From positions 1-23,536 of the forward strand of contig NZ_QUDV01000016.1 of assembly GCF_003477705.1 (NCBI RefSeq): a DNA stretch of 23,536 nucleotides. Reading direction: 5' to 3'. This DNA comes from Dorea sp. AF36-15AT (lineage in GTDB: Bacteria > Bacillota > Clostridia > Lachnospirales > Lachnospiraceae). Of this stretch, positions 13,801-21,948 are shown piece after piece. The notes under the pieces were generated by a model. The model ran no database searches and was not told the DNA's origin. It worked only from the letters and a program-made list of their open reading frames with translations. Both the position numbers and the translations under genes were made by a program. Positions within the stretch are counted from its first letter, which is position 1, and each line of letters starts with the position of its first letter.

Positions 13801-13850
13801 AAGGCGTGCTGTAGATACTGCAAAGAGCAGTGTCTCAGTGCGCCTTTTTG
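13801..13850 (+). terminator. Leader terminator (attenuator) of gltBD
   Basis: AAGGCGTGCTG pairs with CAGTGCGCCTT, continuing through AGATACTGC/GCAGTGTCT after a one-base bulge, closed by loop AAAGA and followed by TTTTTG. The ~20-bp stem is a strong intrinsic terminator only ~20 bases after the expected transcription start and 33 bases before the gltB ATG. Full-length gltB mRNA therefore needs read-through or antitermination. Confidence 0.85.
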
Positions 13851-13882
13851 TATCTGGATAAATCAGAAAGGGGAATGCTTAT

Positions 13883-16800
13883 ATGAGTGGATTTGCAAGT
13901 AAAGGTCTGTACAGACCGCAATTTGAACATGATAACTGCGGAATCGGCGCGATCGTCAATATCAAAGGAGAAAAATCTCACAAAACCGTTGAGAATGCGC
14001 TGGAGATCGTTGAGAATCTGGAGCACAGAGCCGGTAAGGATGCAGAAGGCAAGACCGGAGATGGTGTTGGTATTCTGTCACAGGTTTCACACCGTTTCTT
14101 CTCAAAGGTCTGTAAACCGTTAGGAATCCGTCTGGACGGAGAACGGGATTACGGTGTGGGTATGTTTTTCTTCCCACAGGATGAGCTGAAGCGAAATCAG
14201 GCAAAGAAGATTTTTGAAGTCATTACCGAAAAAGAAGGTCTGGAATTCCTGGGATGGAGAAAAGTGCCGATCCGTTCCGAAGTGCTTGGCAAGAAAGCAC
14301 TGGAATGTATGCCGTGCATTGAACAGGCATTTATCCGCCGTCCATCTCAGATTGCCAGGGGTCTGGATTTTGACCGTCGTCTGTATGTGGTAAGAAAGGT
14401 ATTTGAGCAGAGTAATGATACCTATGTATGCTCTCTGTCCAGCCGTACTATCGTATACAAAGGTATGTTCTTAGTCGGACAGCTTCGTCTGTTCTTTGAA
14501 GATCTGCAGGATCCGGATTTTGAATCCGCGATTGCAATTGTGCATTCCCGTTTTAGTACGAATACCAATCCAAGCTGGGAGCGTGCACATCCGAACCGCT
14601 TTATTGTACATAATGGTGAGATCAATACGATCCGGGGCAATGTGGATAAGATGCGTGCAAGGGAAGAGACGATGGAATCACCATATCTGAAAGGCGAGAT
14701 GCTGAAGGTACTGCCTGCCATCGATAATACAGGTTCAGATTCTGCAATGTTGGATAATACATTGGAATTCATGGTAATGAATGGTATGGAACTGCCGCTT
14801 GCAGTGATGATCTCTATTCCGGAACCATGGGCAAATAACCGCAGTATGCCACAGAATCAGAAAGACTTTTATCAGTATTATGCGACGATGATGGAGCCAT
14901 GGGATGGTCCGGCATCCATCCTGTTTTCAGATGGAGACTGTATGGGAGCAGTGCTTGACCGTAATGGTCTGCGTCCATCACGTTACTATATTATGGATGA
15001 TGACACATTGATTCTGTCATCAGAAGTAGGCGTACTTCCATTAGATCCGGCACGTATTGTGGTAAAAGAACGTCTGCATCCTGGTAAAATGCTGTTAGTG
15101 GATACGGTAAAAGGCCGCGTGATCGATGATCAGGAACTGAAGAATATGTATGCCGACAGAGAACCATATGGTGAATGGTTGGATGGAGCACTGATCGAAT
15201 TAAAGGATCTGAAGATTCCGAATGAATCAGTCCAGACCTATACAAAAGAAGAGTGCAAGCGTCTGCAGAAAGCATTTGGTTACACCTATGAAGATGTACG
15301 GACAACAATCCTGCCCATGGCAGTAAAAGGTGGAGAAGGCATTTCTTCCATGGGTATTGATGTGCCGCTGGCGGTATTGTCTGATAAGAGACAGCCGTTA
15401 TTTGGTTATTTTAAGCAGTTGTTCGCACAGGTAACCAATCCGCCAATCGATGCGATACGTGAGAAAGTGGTAACCTCTACTACCGTATATCTTGGAAAAG
15501 ATGGTAACCTGCTGGAAGAAAAAGCAGAGAACTGCAGGATGCTTAAGGTGAATAATCCAATTCTTACAGATACGGATCTCCTGAAGATTAAGACAATGAA
15601 GCAGGATGGCTATCAGGTAGCTGTGATTCCGACTACTTATTATAAAAACTCAAATCTGGAAACCATGATGGATTATCTGTTTGTACAGGTAGATAAGGCA
15701 ATTAATGAAGGAGCGAACATTTTAATCCTGTCTGACAGAGGAGTGGATGAATTTCATGTGGCAATTCCGTCACTGCTTGCAGTATCCGGGGTACAGCAGC
15801 ATCTGGTAAGAACCAAGAAACGTACTGCGGTAGGAATCATTATTGAAACTGGTGAACCGAAGGCTGTACATGAATTCGCGACCCTTCTCGGTTACGGAGC
15901 CTGTGCGGTGAACCCATATCTGGCATACGCGAGCATTCATCAGCTGATTGAGGATGATATGCTTCAGAAGGATTACTATGCGGCAGTAGAAACATACAGT
16001 AACGGTATACTGGCGGGGATTGTTAAGATTGCATCTAAGATGGGTATTTCTACCATTCAGTCTTATCAGGGTGCCAAGATATTTGAAGCATTGGGTTTGA
16101 AACAGTCCTTTATTGATAAATATTTTACCGATACAGTTAGCCGTGTTGGCGGTATTGGTATCGAGGAGATTGCAGAAGATTATGCAAAAATGCATGCGGA
16201 AGCCTTTGATCTGTTGGGCTATGATTCTGATATGACGCTGGACAGCATAGGTCAGCACAAGAGTAAAAGCCAGGGCGAGCAGCATCTGTATAATCCTAAG
16301 ACAATCCATCTGCTGCAGCAGTCTACACAGACAGGCAATTATGAACTGTTCCGGGAATATACGGAACTGGTCAATGAAGAGGGTGCCGGAATTAATCTGC
16401 GAGGACAGTTTGAATTTAACTTCCCGGAGAAAGGCGTGCCAATCGAAGAAGTAGAATCTGTAGACGAGATCGTGACAAGATTTAAGACAGGAGCCATGTC
16501 CTATGGATCTATCTCAAAGGAAGCTCATGAGACGATGGCACTTGCCATGAACAGTCTGCATGGTAAATCCAACAGTGGTGAAGGTGGTGAAGAAATCGAA
16601 CGACTGGATTCTGACCGCTGTTCTGCCATCAAACAGATCGCATCCGGACGTTTTGGTGTCACCAGCCGTTATCTGGTAAGTGCAAAAGAAATCCAGATCA
16701 AAATGGCGCAAGGAGCAAAACCAGGTGAAGGTGGACATCTGCCAGCCGGAAAGGTCTATCCTTGGATTGCTAAGACCAGACATTCAACCCCTGGTGTAGG

Positions 16801-18406
16801 TCTGATCTCACCGCCGCCGCATCATGATATTTATTCGATTGAAGATCTGGCACAGCTGATCTATGATTGTAAGAATGCGAACAAGGACGCACGTATTTCG
16901 GTCAAATTAGTATCTGAGGCGGGAGTCGGAACAATTGCTGCAGGTGTAGCAAAGGCAGGAGCAGGACTGATCCTGATCTCCGGATATGACGGCGGTACAG
17001 GAGCGGCACCGGGAAGTTCAATCCATAATGCGGGACTTCCGTGGGAGCTCGGACTTGCGGAGACACATCAGACACTGCTGCAGAACGGACTGCGTGATCG
17101 TGTACGCATCGAGACAGACGGTAAATTAATGAGTGGTCGTGATGTGGCAATCGCAGCAATCCTTGGAGCAGAGGAATTCGGTTTCGCCACGGCACCATTG
17201 GTAACTATGGGATGTGTGATGATGAGAGTCTGCAATCTGGATACCTGCCCGGTTGGTATCGCAACCCAGAATCCAGAACTTCGTAAACGTTTCCGTGGAA
17301 AGCCGGAATATGTTGTGAACTTTATGCGGTTTATTGCACAGAATTTAAGAGAATATATGGCAAAACTCGGTGTGCATACGATTGATGAACTGGTAGGAAG
17401 AACAGATCTGCTGCGTGTAAAAGAGCATCCGAAGTCCAGACATGCGTCTACACTGGATCTGTCCGGTATTCTGAGACAGGACTATGCAGGATCAGCAGAA
17501 CAGACCTTTAACCCGGCGAAGAAGTTTGACTTTGAACTGGAGAAGACACTGGATGAGAAGGTGCTGTTGAAAGAACTTGGCAAGGCACTGGAGAAGAAGC
17601 AGAAGAAGAGTATCCATATAAAGGTATCCAATGTAAACCGTACCTTTGGTACAATCTTTGGTTCGGAGATTACCAGACATTATCCGGAAGGACTGCCGGA
17701 GGATCATTTTGTGATCCACTGTGAAGGTGCCGGAGGACAGAGCTTTGGTGCATTTATCCCGAAGGGTCTGACACTGGAACTGACCGGTGACAGCAATGAC
17801 TATTTCGGAAAAGGTCTGTCCGGTGGTAAGCTTGTGGTATTCCCACCGAAGGAAGTTACCTATCGCCACAATGAAAATATGATCATCGGTAATGTAGCAC
17901 TTTATGGTGCAACAGATGGTAAGGCATTTATCAACGGACTCGCCGGCGAACGTTTTTGTGTCCGTAATTCGGGTGCAATGGCAGTCGCAGAAGGTGTCGG
18001 AGATCACGGCTGTGAATACATGACCGGTGGACGTGTCGCAATCCTTGGACCTGTCGGCAAGAACTTCGCAGCAGGTATGAGTGGCGGTATCGCGTATGTG
18101 CTGGATCAAGATAATACGCTTTACCGTAAGATTAATAAAGGTATGGTAAATATGGTGCATGTCACTTCTAAATATGACATTCTGGAACTGCAGGGCATGA
18201 TCGAAGAACATGTGAAGCATACAGGTTCCGAGATCGGACAGGAGATATTAGATCATTTTGAAGAATATCTGCCGAAATTTAAAAAGGTCATCCCGTTTGA
18301 CTATGAGAAGATGCAGACCTTCGTGCTTCAGATGGAAGAGAAAGGTCTAAGCAGCGAACAGGCAAAGATCGAAGCATTTTATGCGATCAAGAACGGAAAG
18401 GAATAG
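13883..18406 (+). CDS. gltB: Glutamate synthase large subunit
   Basis: A 1507-residue large subunit of glutamate synthase, which makes two glutamates from glutamine and 2-oxoglutarate. The N-terminal class II glutaminase domain has its nucleophile at Cys19 (H-D-N-C-G-I-G); the 18 preceding residues form a propeptide to be removed. The FMN-binding synthase domain contains P-G-E-G-G-H-L-P-A-G-K and G-Y-D-G-G-T-G-A-A-P. Cys1111, Cys1117 and Cys1122 (M-G-C-V-M-M-R-V-C-N-L-D-T-C-P-V-G) ligate the [3Fe-4S] cluster. The C-terminal beta-helix domain is Gly-rich. Length is typical of the bacterial alpha subunit. AAAGGGG precedes the ATG. It is followed after 12 bases by gltD. Confidence 0.97.
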   Translation: MSGFASKGLYRPQFEHDNCGIGAIVNIKGEKSHKTVENALEIVENLEHRAGKDAEGKTGDGVGILSQVSHRFFSKVCKPLGIRLDGERDYGVGMFFFPQDELKRNQAKKIFEVITEKEGLEFLGWRKVPIRSEVLGKKALECMPCIEQAFIRRPSQIARGLDFDRRLYVVRKVFEQSNDTYVCSLSSRTIVYKGMFLVGQLRLFFEDLQDPDFESAIAIVHSRFSTNTNPSWERAHPNRFIVHNGEINTIRGNVDKMRAREETMESPYLKGEMLKVLPAIDNTGSDSAMLDNTLEFMVMNGMELPLAVMISIPEPWANNRSMPQNQKDFYQYYATMMEPWDGPASILFSDGDCMGAVLDRNGLRPSRYYIMDDDTLILSSEVGVLPLDPARIVVKERLHPGKMLLVDTVKGRVIDDQELKNMYADREPYGEWLDGALIELKDLKIPNESVQTYTKEECKRLQKAFGYTYEDVRTTILPMAVKGGEGISSMGIDVPLAVLSDKRQPLFGYFKQLFAQVTNPPIDAIREKVVTSTTVYLGKDGNLLEEKAENCRMLKVNNPILTDTDLLKIKTMKQDGYQVAVIPTTYYKNSNLETMMDYLFVQVDKAINEGANILILSDRGVDEFHVAIPSLLAVSGVQQHLVRTKKRTAVGIIIETGEPKAVHEFATLLGYGACAVNPYLAYASIHQLIEDDMLQKDYYAAVETYSNGILAGIVKIASKMGISTIQSYQGAKIFEALGLKQSFIDKYFTDTVSRVGGIGIEEIAEDYAKMHAEAFDLLGYDSDMTLDSIGQHKSKSQGEQHLYNPKTIHLLQQSTQTGNYELFREYTELVNEEGAGINLRGQFEFNFPEKGVPIEEVESVDEIVTRFKTGAMSYGSISKEAHETMALAMNSLHGKSNSGEGGEEIERLDSDRCSAIKQIASGRFGVTSRYLVSAKEIQIKMAQGAKPGEGGHLPAGKVYPWIAKTRHSTPGVGLISPPPHHDIYSIEDLAQLIYDCKNANKDARISVKLVSEAGVGTIAAGVAKAGAGLILISGYDGGTGAAPGSSIHNAGLPWELGLAETHQTLLQNGLRDRVRIETDGKLMSGRDVAIAAILGAEEFGFATAPLVTMGCVMMRVCNLDTCPVGIATQNPELRKRFRGKPEYVVNFMRFIAQNLREYMAKLGVHTIDELVGRTDLLRVKEHPKSRHASTLDLSGILRQDYAGSAEQTFNPAKKFDFELEKTLDEKVLLKELGKALEKKQKKSIHIKVSNVNRTFGTIFGSEITRHYPEGLPEDHFVIHCEGAGGQSFGAFIPKGLTLELTGDSNDYFGKGLSGGKLVVFPPKEVTYRHNENMIIGNVALYGATDGKAFINGLAGERFCVRNSGAMAVAEGVGDHGCEYMTGGRVAILGPVGKNFAAGMSGGIAYVLDQDNTLYRKINKGMVNMVHVTSKYDILELQGMIEEHVKHTGSEIGQEILDHFEEYLPKFKKVIPFDYEKMQTFVLQMEEKGLSSEQAKIEAFYAIKNGKE

Positions 18407-18418
18407 GAGGGGTGAACC

Positions 18419-19924
18419 ATGGGAAAAGCAACAGGATTTTTAGATTATGAGAGACAGGATAAAAAGGCAGAAGCACCAAAGGAAAGGATCAGCCATTTTC
18501 GGGAGTTCCATAAGCCATTGACGGAAGAAGAACAGAAAAAACAGGGAGCCCGATGTATGGATTGTGGAGTACCGTTCTGCCAGGCAGGTATGATGATCGC
18601 CGGAATGGCAAGTGGATGTCCGCTAAATAATCTGGTGCCGGAATGGAATGATCTGGTCTATCATGGCAACTGGCAGCTTGCCTATGACCGACTTCATAAG
18701 ACGAATAACTTTCCGGAATTTACGTCCAGAGTCTGCCCGGCACTTTGTGAGAAGGCATGTACCTGCAATCTAAATGGAGATCCGGTGGCAACGCGTTCTA
18801 ATGAATATTCAATCATAGAACGGGCGTATGCTGAAGGATATGCTGCTCCGAAGCCGCCAAAGACGCGTACCGGCAAGAAAGTGGCTGTCATAGGTTCCGG
18901 TCCGTCCGGACTTGCGGCAGCAGATCAACTGAATAAGCGGGGACATTTGGTCACCGTATATGAAAGAGAAGATAAAGCAGGCGGTCTGCTGCGCTATGGG
19001 ATTCCGAATATGAAGCTGGAGAAGCATATCATCGACCGGAAGATTGCAGTCATGGAGCAGGAAGGCGTAACCTTTGTCTATAACTGTAATGTGGGAAAGG
19101 ATAAGAAAGCGGCAGAGCTTTTGAAGGAATATGACCGTGTTATCCTTGCCTGTGGAGCCAAGAATCCACGTGACATCAAAGTACCGGGAAGAGATGCGAA
19201 AGGGATCTATTTTGCTGTAGATTTCCTGACTTCCACTGCGAAGGCACTCTGGGCAGATTCGGAAAAGGGAAAAGAGGCAAAAGCATCTTTATTGAAAGCA
19301 GGAAGCTGTATTTCTGCCAAAGGCAAGAGAGTTATGATCATTGGAGGCGGTGATACGGGAAATGACTGTTGTGGTACTGCGATGCGTCATGGAGCCAAAT
19401 CTGTCCTTCAACTGGAAATGATGCCGAAAGCACCGGAAGAACGTCTGCCATCCAATCCATGGCCGGAGTGGCCTAAGATTCTGAAGACGGATTATGGTCA
19501 GGAAGAAGTGGCAGCGGTATTTGGTAAGGATCCTCGTGTCTATCAGACTACGGTAAAGGAGTTTATCAAGGATAAAAACGGCAATGTATGCAAGGCTGTT
19601 CTGGTGAAACTGGAAAGCAAAGTGGACGAGAAGAGTGGGCGCAGAATGATGGCTGAAGTAGCAGGCAGTGAATATGAAGTGGCAGTAGATCTGGTGCTGA
19701 TCGCAGCAGGATTCTTAGGCTGTGAGGAGTATGTTACCAAGGCATTCGGCGTAGAGCGAAATGCCCGCACGAATGTACAGACGGAGCCGGGGGCATATGC
19801 GACAAGTGTAAAAAATGTCTACACGGCAGGTGATATGCACCGTGGACAGTCTCTGGTTGTATGGGCAATTCGTGAAGGAAGAGATGCTGCCAGAGCAGTA
19901 GATTACAGTTTACTTGGCTATTAA
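18419..19924 (+). CDS. gltD: Glutamate synthase small subunit
   Basis: A 501-residue beta subunit that oxidises NAD(P)H and passes electrons to the large subunit. Iron-sulfur cysteines are seen at 46, 49, 54 and 67 (A-R-C-M-D-C-G-V-P-F-C, S-G-C-P) and in V-C-P-A-L-C-E-K-A-C-T-C. FAD is bound by I-G-S-G-P-S-G-L-A-A (~159) and NAD(P) by G-G-G-D-T-G-N-D-C (309-317). The C-terminal T-A-G-D-M-H-R-G-Q-S-L-V closes the FAD site. AGGAGGGG lies in the 12-base gap after gltB, so the two are co-translated. No clear terminator follows in 19925-19997. Confidence 0.96.
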   Translation: MGKATGFLDYERQDKKAEAPKERISHFREFHKPLTEEEQKKQGARCMDCGVPFCQAGMMIAGMASGCPLNNLVPEWNDLVYHGNWQLAYDRLHKTNNFPEFTSRVCPALCEKACTCNLNGDPVATRSNEYSIIERAYAEGYAAPKPPKTRTGKKVAVIGSGPSGLAAADQLNKRGHLVTVYEREDKAGGLLRYGIPNMKLEKHIIDRKIAVMEQEGVTFVYNCNVGKDKKAAELLKEYDRVILACGAKNPRDIKVPGRDAKGIYFAVDFLTSTAKALWADSEKGKEAKASLLKAGSCISAKGKRVMIIGGGDTGNDCCGTAMRHGAKSVLQLEMMPKAPEERLPSNPWPEWPKILKTDYGQEEVAAVFGKDPRVYQTTVKEFIKDKNGNVCKAVLVKLESKVDEKSGRRMMAEVAGSEYEVAVDLVLIAAGFLGCEEYVTKAFGVERNARTNVQTEPGAYATSVKNVYTAGDMHRGQSLVVWAIREGRDAARAVDYSLLGY

Positions 19925-19997
19925 TTGGCGTATTTTTACAAAATTATGAAATGTAATGCATAAAAATCTCTGTATTCAACAAAAAGCACAAAGTTAA

Positions 19998-20026
19998 TTG
20001 ACAAATAAAAATGCAAATGCTATTAT
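19998..20026 (+). promoter_or_regulatory. Sigma-A promoter for the ammonium-channel gene
   Basis: TTGACA (19998-20003), 17-bp spacer, TATTAT (20021-20026). Start is expected near 20033, the first base of ATCGAAC (20033-20039), the same heptamer as at gltB. An ATGCA/TGCAT dyad overlaps the -10 box (20011-20030). Confidence 0.85.
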
Positions 20027-20040
20027 GCATACATCGAACG

Positions 20041-20077
20041 AAGGCGTTATAGATTAATTTCTATAGCGCCTTTTTTC
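20041..20077 (+). terminator. Leader terminator (attenuator) of the ammonium-channel gene
   Basis: AAGGCGTTATAGA pairs with TCTATAGCGCCTT (one T-G pair) around loop TTAATT and runs into TTTTTTCTTG. It begins 8 bases after the expected transcription start, and its outer arms AAGGCG and CGCCTT are identical to the gltB leader terminator. Confidence 0.88.
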
Positions 20078-20111
20078 TTGTTATTTTTAGGAATCTAAAG
20101 GAGGAAGTATT

Positions 20112-21857
20112 ATGACAGACGAGATATTGAGCGTAATCAACGGGCAGGTATACGGTGTCTGGTTCCTGATCGGAGCGGCACTGGTATTCTGGATGCAGGC
20201 TGGATTTGCAATGGTGGAGGCTGGATTTACCAGAGCAAAGAATACCGGTAATATTATCATGAAGAACCTGATGGACTTCTGTATCGGTACCTGTACATTT
20301 ATCCTGATTGGTTTCAGCCTGTTACTTGGAGAGGATATGATCGGGCTGATCGGAAAACCGGGATTTGATATTTTCACATCGTATGCTAATTTTGACTGGT
20401 CCAATTTCGTGTTTAACTTAGTATTCTGTGCGACCACAGCAACTATCGTGTCCGGAGCTATGGCAGAGCGAACCAAATTCTTATCCTACTGTATTTATTC
20501 AGCAGTAATCTCAGCATTCATCTATCCGGTGGAAGCACACTGGATCTGGGGAGGTGGCTGGCTTGCACAGATGGGATTTCATGATTTTGCAGGTTCCTGT
20601 GCAATCCATATGGTCGGTGGTATTTCAGCTCTTATTGGAGCAAAAATGCTTGGACCTAGAATTGGTAAATTCACGAAAGATAAAAAGGGAAACATTACAA
20701 AAGTCAATGCATTTCCGGGACACAACCTGGCACTTGGAGCACTTGGAGTATTTATCCTGTGGCTTGGTTGGTACGGATTCAATGGAGCAGCGGCTACATC
20801 GGTAGAACAACTGGGTTCCATTTTCCTGACAACAACAGTAGCTCCTGCAGTAGCAACTGTCGTATGTATGATCTTTACATGGATTAAATATGGTAAGCCG
20901 GATGTGTCCATGAGTCTGAACGCATCACTTGCCGGTCTGGTAGCGATCACAGCACCATGTGATGTAACTGATTGTTTTGGAGCGATCATAATCGGAGCTG
21001 TCGCAGGTCTGCTGGTAGTATTTGGTGTATGGCTTCTGGATTATGTACTTTGTATTGATGATCCGGTTGGAGCCGTTGCAGTTCATTGTATGAACGGTAT
21101 CTGGGGTACAATTGCAACAGGACTTTTTGCAACAACATCGGCGCCTGGTAATGATACACTGACAGGACTGTTTTACGGTGGAGGCTTTACACTTCTTGGG
21201 AAACAGCTTCTGGGAATGTTTTCAGTTATCGCATGGACGGTAGTAACTATCACGATTACATTTATGATTATCAAAGCAACTGTAGGACTTCGTGTCAGTG
21301 AGGAAGAGGAGATTGAAGGTCTGGATTCCTGTGAACATGGTCTGGCATCTGCATATGCAGGCTTCAGTCTGATGGACGTATCAGGATCTATGATCATGGA
21401 AGAAAATGAAAATACACAGCTTGGCGTATCAGAATATGAAGCAGCATCCGAAGTACAGAAGAATGCAGCCGTTAAGGTGGTGCGTCAGCCGGCAATGGAT
21501 ACAGGTATGTATAAGGTTGTTATTCTGGCGAAACTGTCACGTTATGATAAATTGAGAAAGGCGATGAATGCAGTTGGTGTTACCGGAATGACTGTAACAC
21601 AGGTTATGGGATGCGGTATCCAGAAAGGAAGCGGCGAGCGTTATCGTGGAGCAGAAGTAGATGCAACACTTCTTCCAAAGGTAAAAGTTGAAGTAGTTAT
21701 TGGTAATCTTCCGGTAGATACTGTTGTAGAGGCGGCCAGAGAGGCACTTTACACAGGTCATATCGGAGATGGCAAGATATTCGTATACAGTGTAGATAAG
21801 ATTATTAAGATCCGTACAGGAGAAGAAGATCTGGCTGCACTTAAGGACGTAGAATAG
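20112..21857 (+). CDS. Ammonium channel fused to a PII signalling domain (Amt-GlnK fusion)
   Basis: A 581-residue fusion. Residues ~1-400 are an Amt channel with 11 expected helices. It keeps the pore features Asp158 (H-D-F-A-G-S) and the twin histidines His166 and His325 (V-G-A-V-A-V-H-C-M-N-G), and ends in L-R-V-S-E-E-E-E-I-E-G-L-D. An acidic linker of ~60 residues follows. Residues 466-581 are a full-length PII protein that aligns to GlnB without gaps: G-V-T-G-M-T-V-T, T-loop Y46-R47-G-A-E, P-K-V-K and G-D-G-K-I-F-V with I-R-T-G-E. The tyrosine uridylylated in enterobacteria (PII Tyr51) is Val516, so this PII cannot be modified that way, but the blocking Arg47 and ligand residues remain. 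AAAGGAGG precedes the ATG. Confidence 0.95.
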   Translation: MTDEILSVINGQVYGVWFLIGAALVFWMQAGFAMVEAGFTRAKNTGNIIMKNLMDFCIGTCTFILIGFSLLLGEDMIGLIGKPGFDIFTSYANFDWSNFVFNLVFCATTATIVSGAMAERTKFLSYCIYSAVISAFIYPVEAHWIWGGGWLAQMGFHDFAGSCAIHMVGGISALIGAKMLGPRIGKFTKDKKGNITKVNAFPGHNLALGALGVFILWLGWYGFNGAAATSVEQLGSIFLTTTVAPAVATVVCMIFTWIKYGKPDVSMSLNASLAGLVAITAPCDVTDCFGAIIIGAVAGLLVVFGVWLLDYVLCIDDPVGAVAVHCMNGIWGTIATGLFATTSAPGNDTLTGLFYGGGFTLLGKQLLGMFSVIAWTVVTITITFMIIKATVGLRVSEEEEIEGLDSCEHGLASAYAGFSLMDVSGSMIMEENENTQLGVSEYEAASEVQKNAAVKVVRQPAMDTGMYKVVILAKLSRYDKLRKAMNAVGVTGMTVTQVMGCGIQKGSGERYRGAEVDATLLPKVKVEVVIGNLPVDTVVEAAREALYTGHIGDGKIFVYSVDKIIKIRTGEEDLAALKDVE

Positions 21858-21889
21858 ATATTCTTATATCTTTTCTAATTGCATATTAT

Positions 21890-21930
21890 AAAGAAATTGG
21901 AATCTGTGAATGCAGGTTCCAATTTCTTTT
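21890..21930. terminator. Bidirectional intrinsic terminator
   Basis: AAAGAAATTGGAA (21890-21902) and TTCCAATTTCTTT (21917-21929) form a perfect 13-bp stem that extends inwards by about 4 pairs to a six-base loop. A and T runs flank both sides. It separates the convergent ammonium-channel (+) and UvrA-like (-) genes. Confidence 0.88.
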
Positions 21931-21948
21931 ATAAAAGTATAATAGAAT

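Noticed and set aside
13782..13850. Glutamine riboswitch (glnA motif) in the gltB leader
   Set aside because: The conserved glnA-motif core is not seen, and the leader before the terminator is too short for that aptamer.
15770..16309. Minus-strand 179-codon open frame
   Set aside because: Antisense within gltB; same reasoning, and the translation is low in recognisable structure.
17492..18220. Minus-strand 242-codon open frame
   Set aside because: Lies entirely antisense within gltB, with no ribosome site or recognisable domain; a shadow of gltB codon use.
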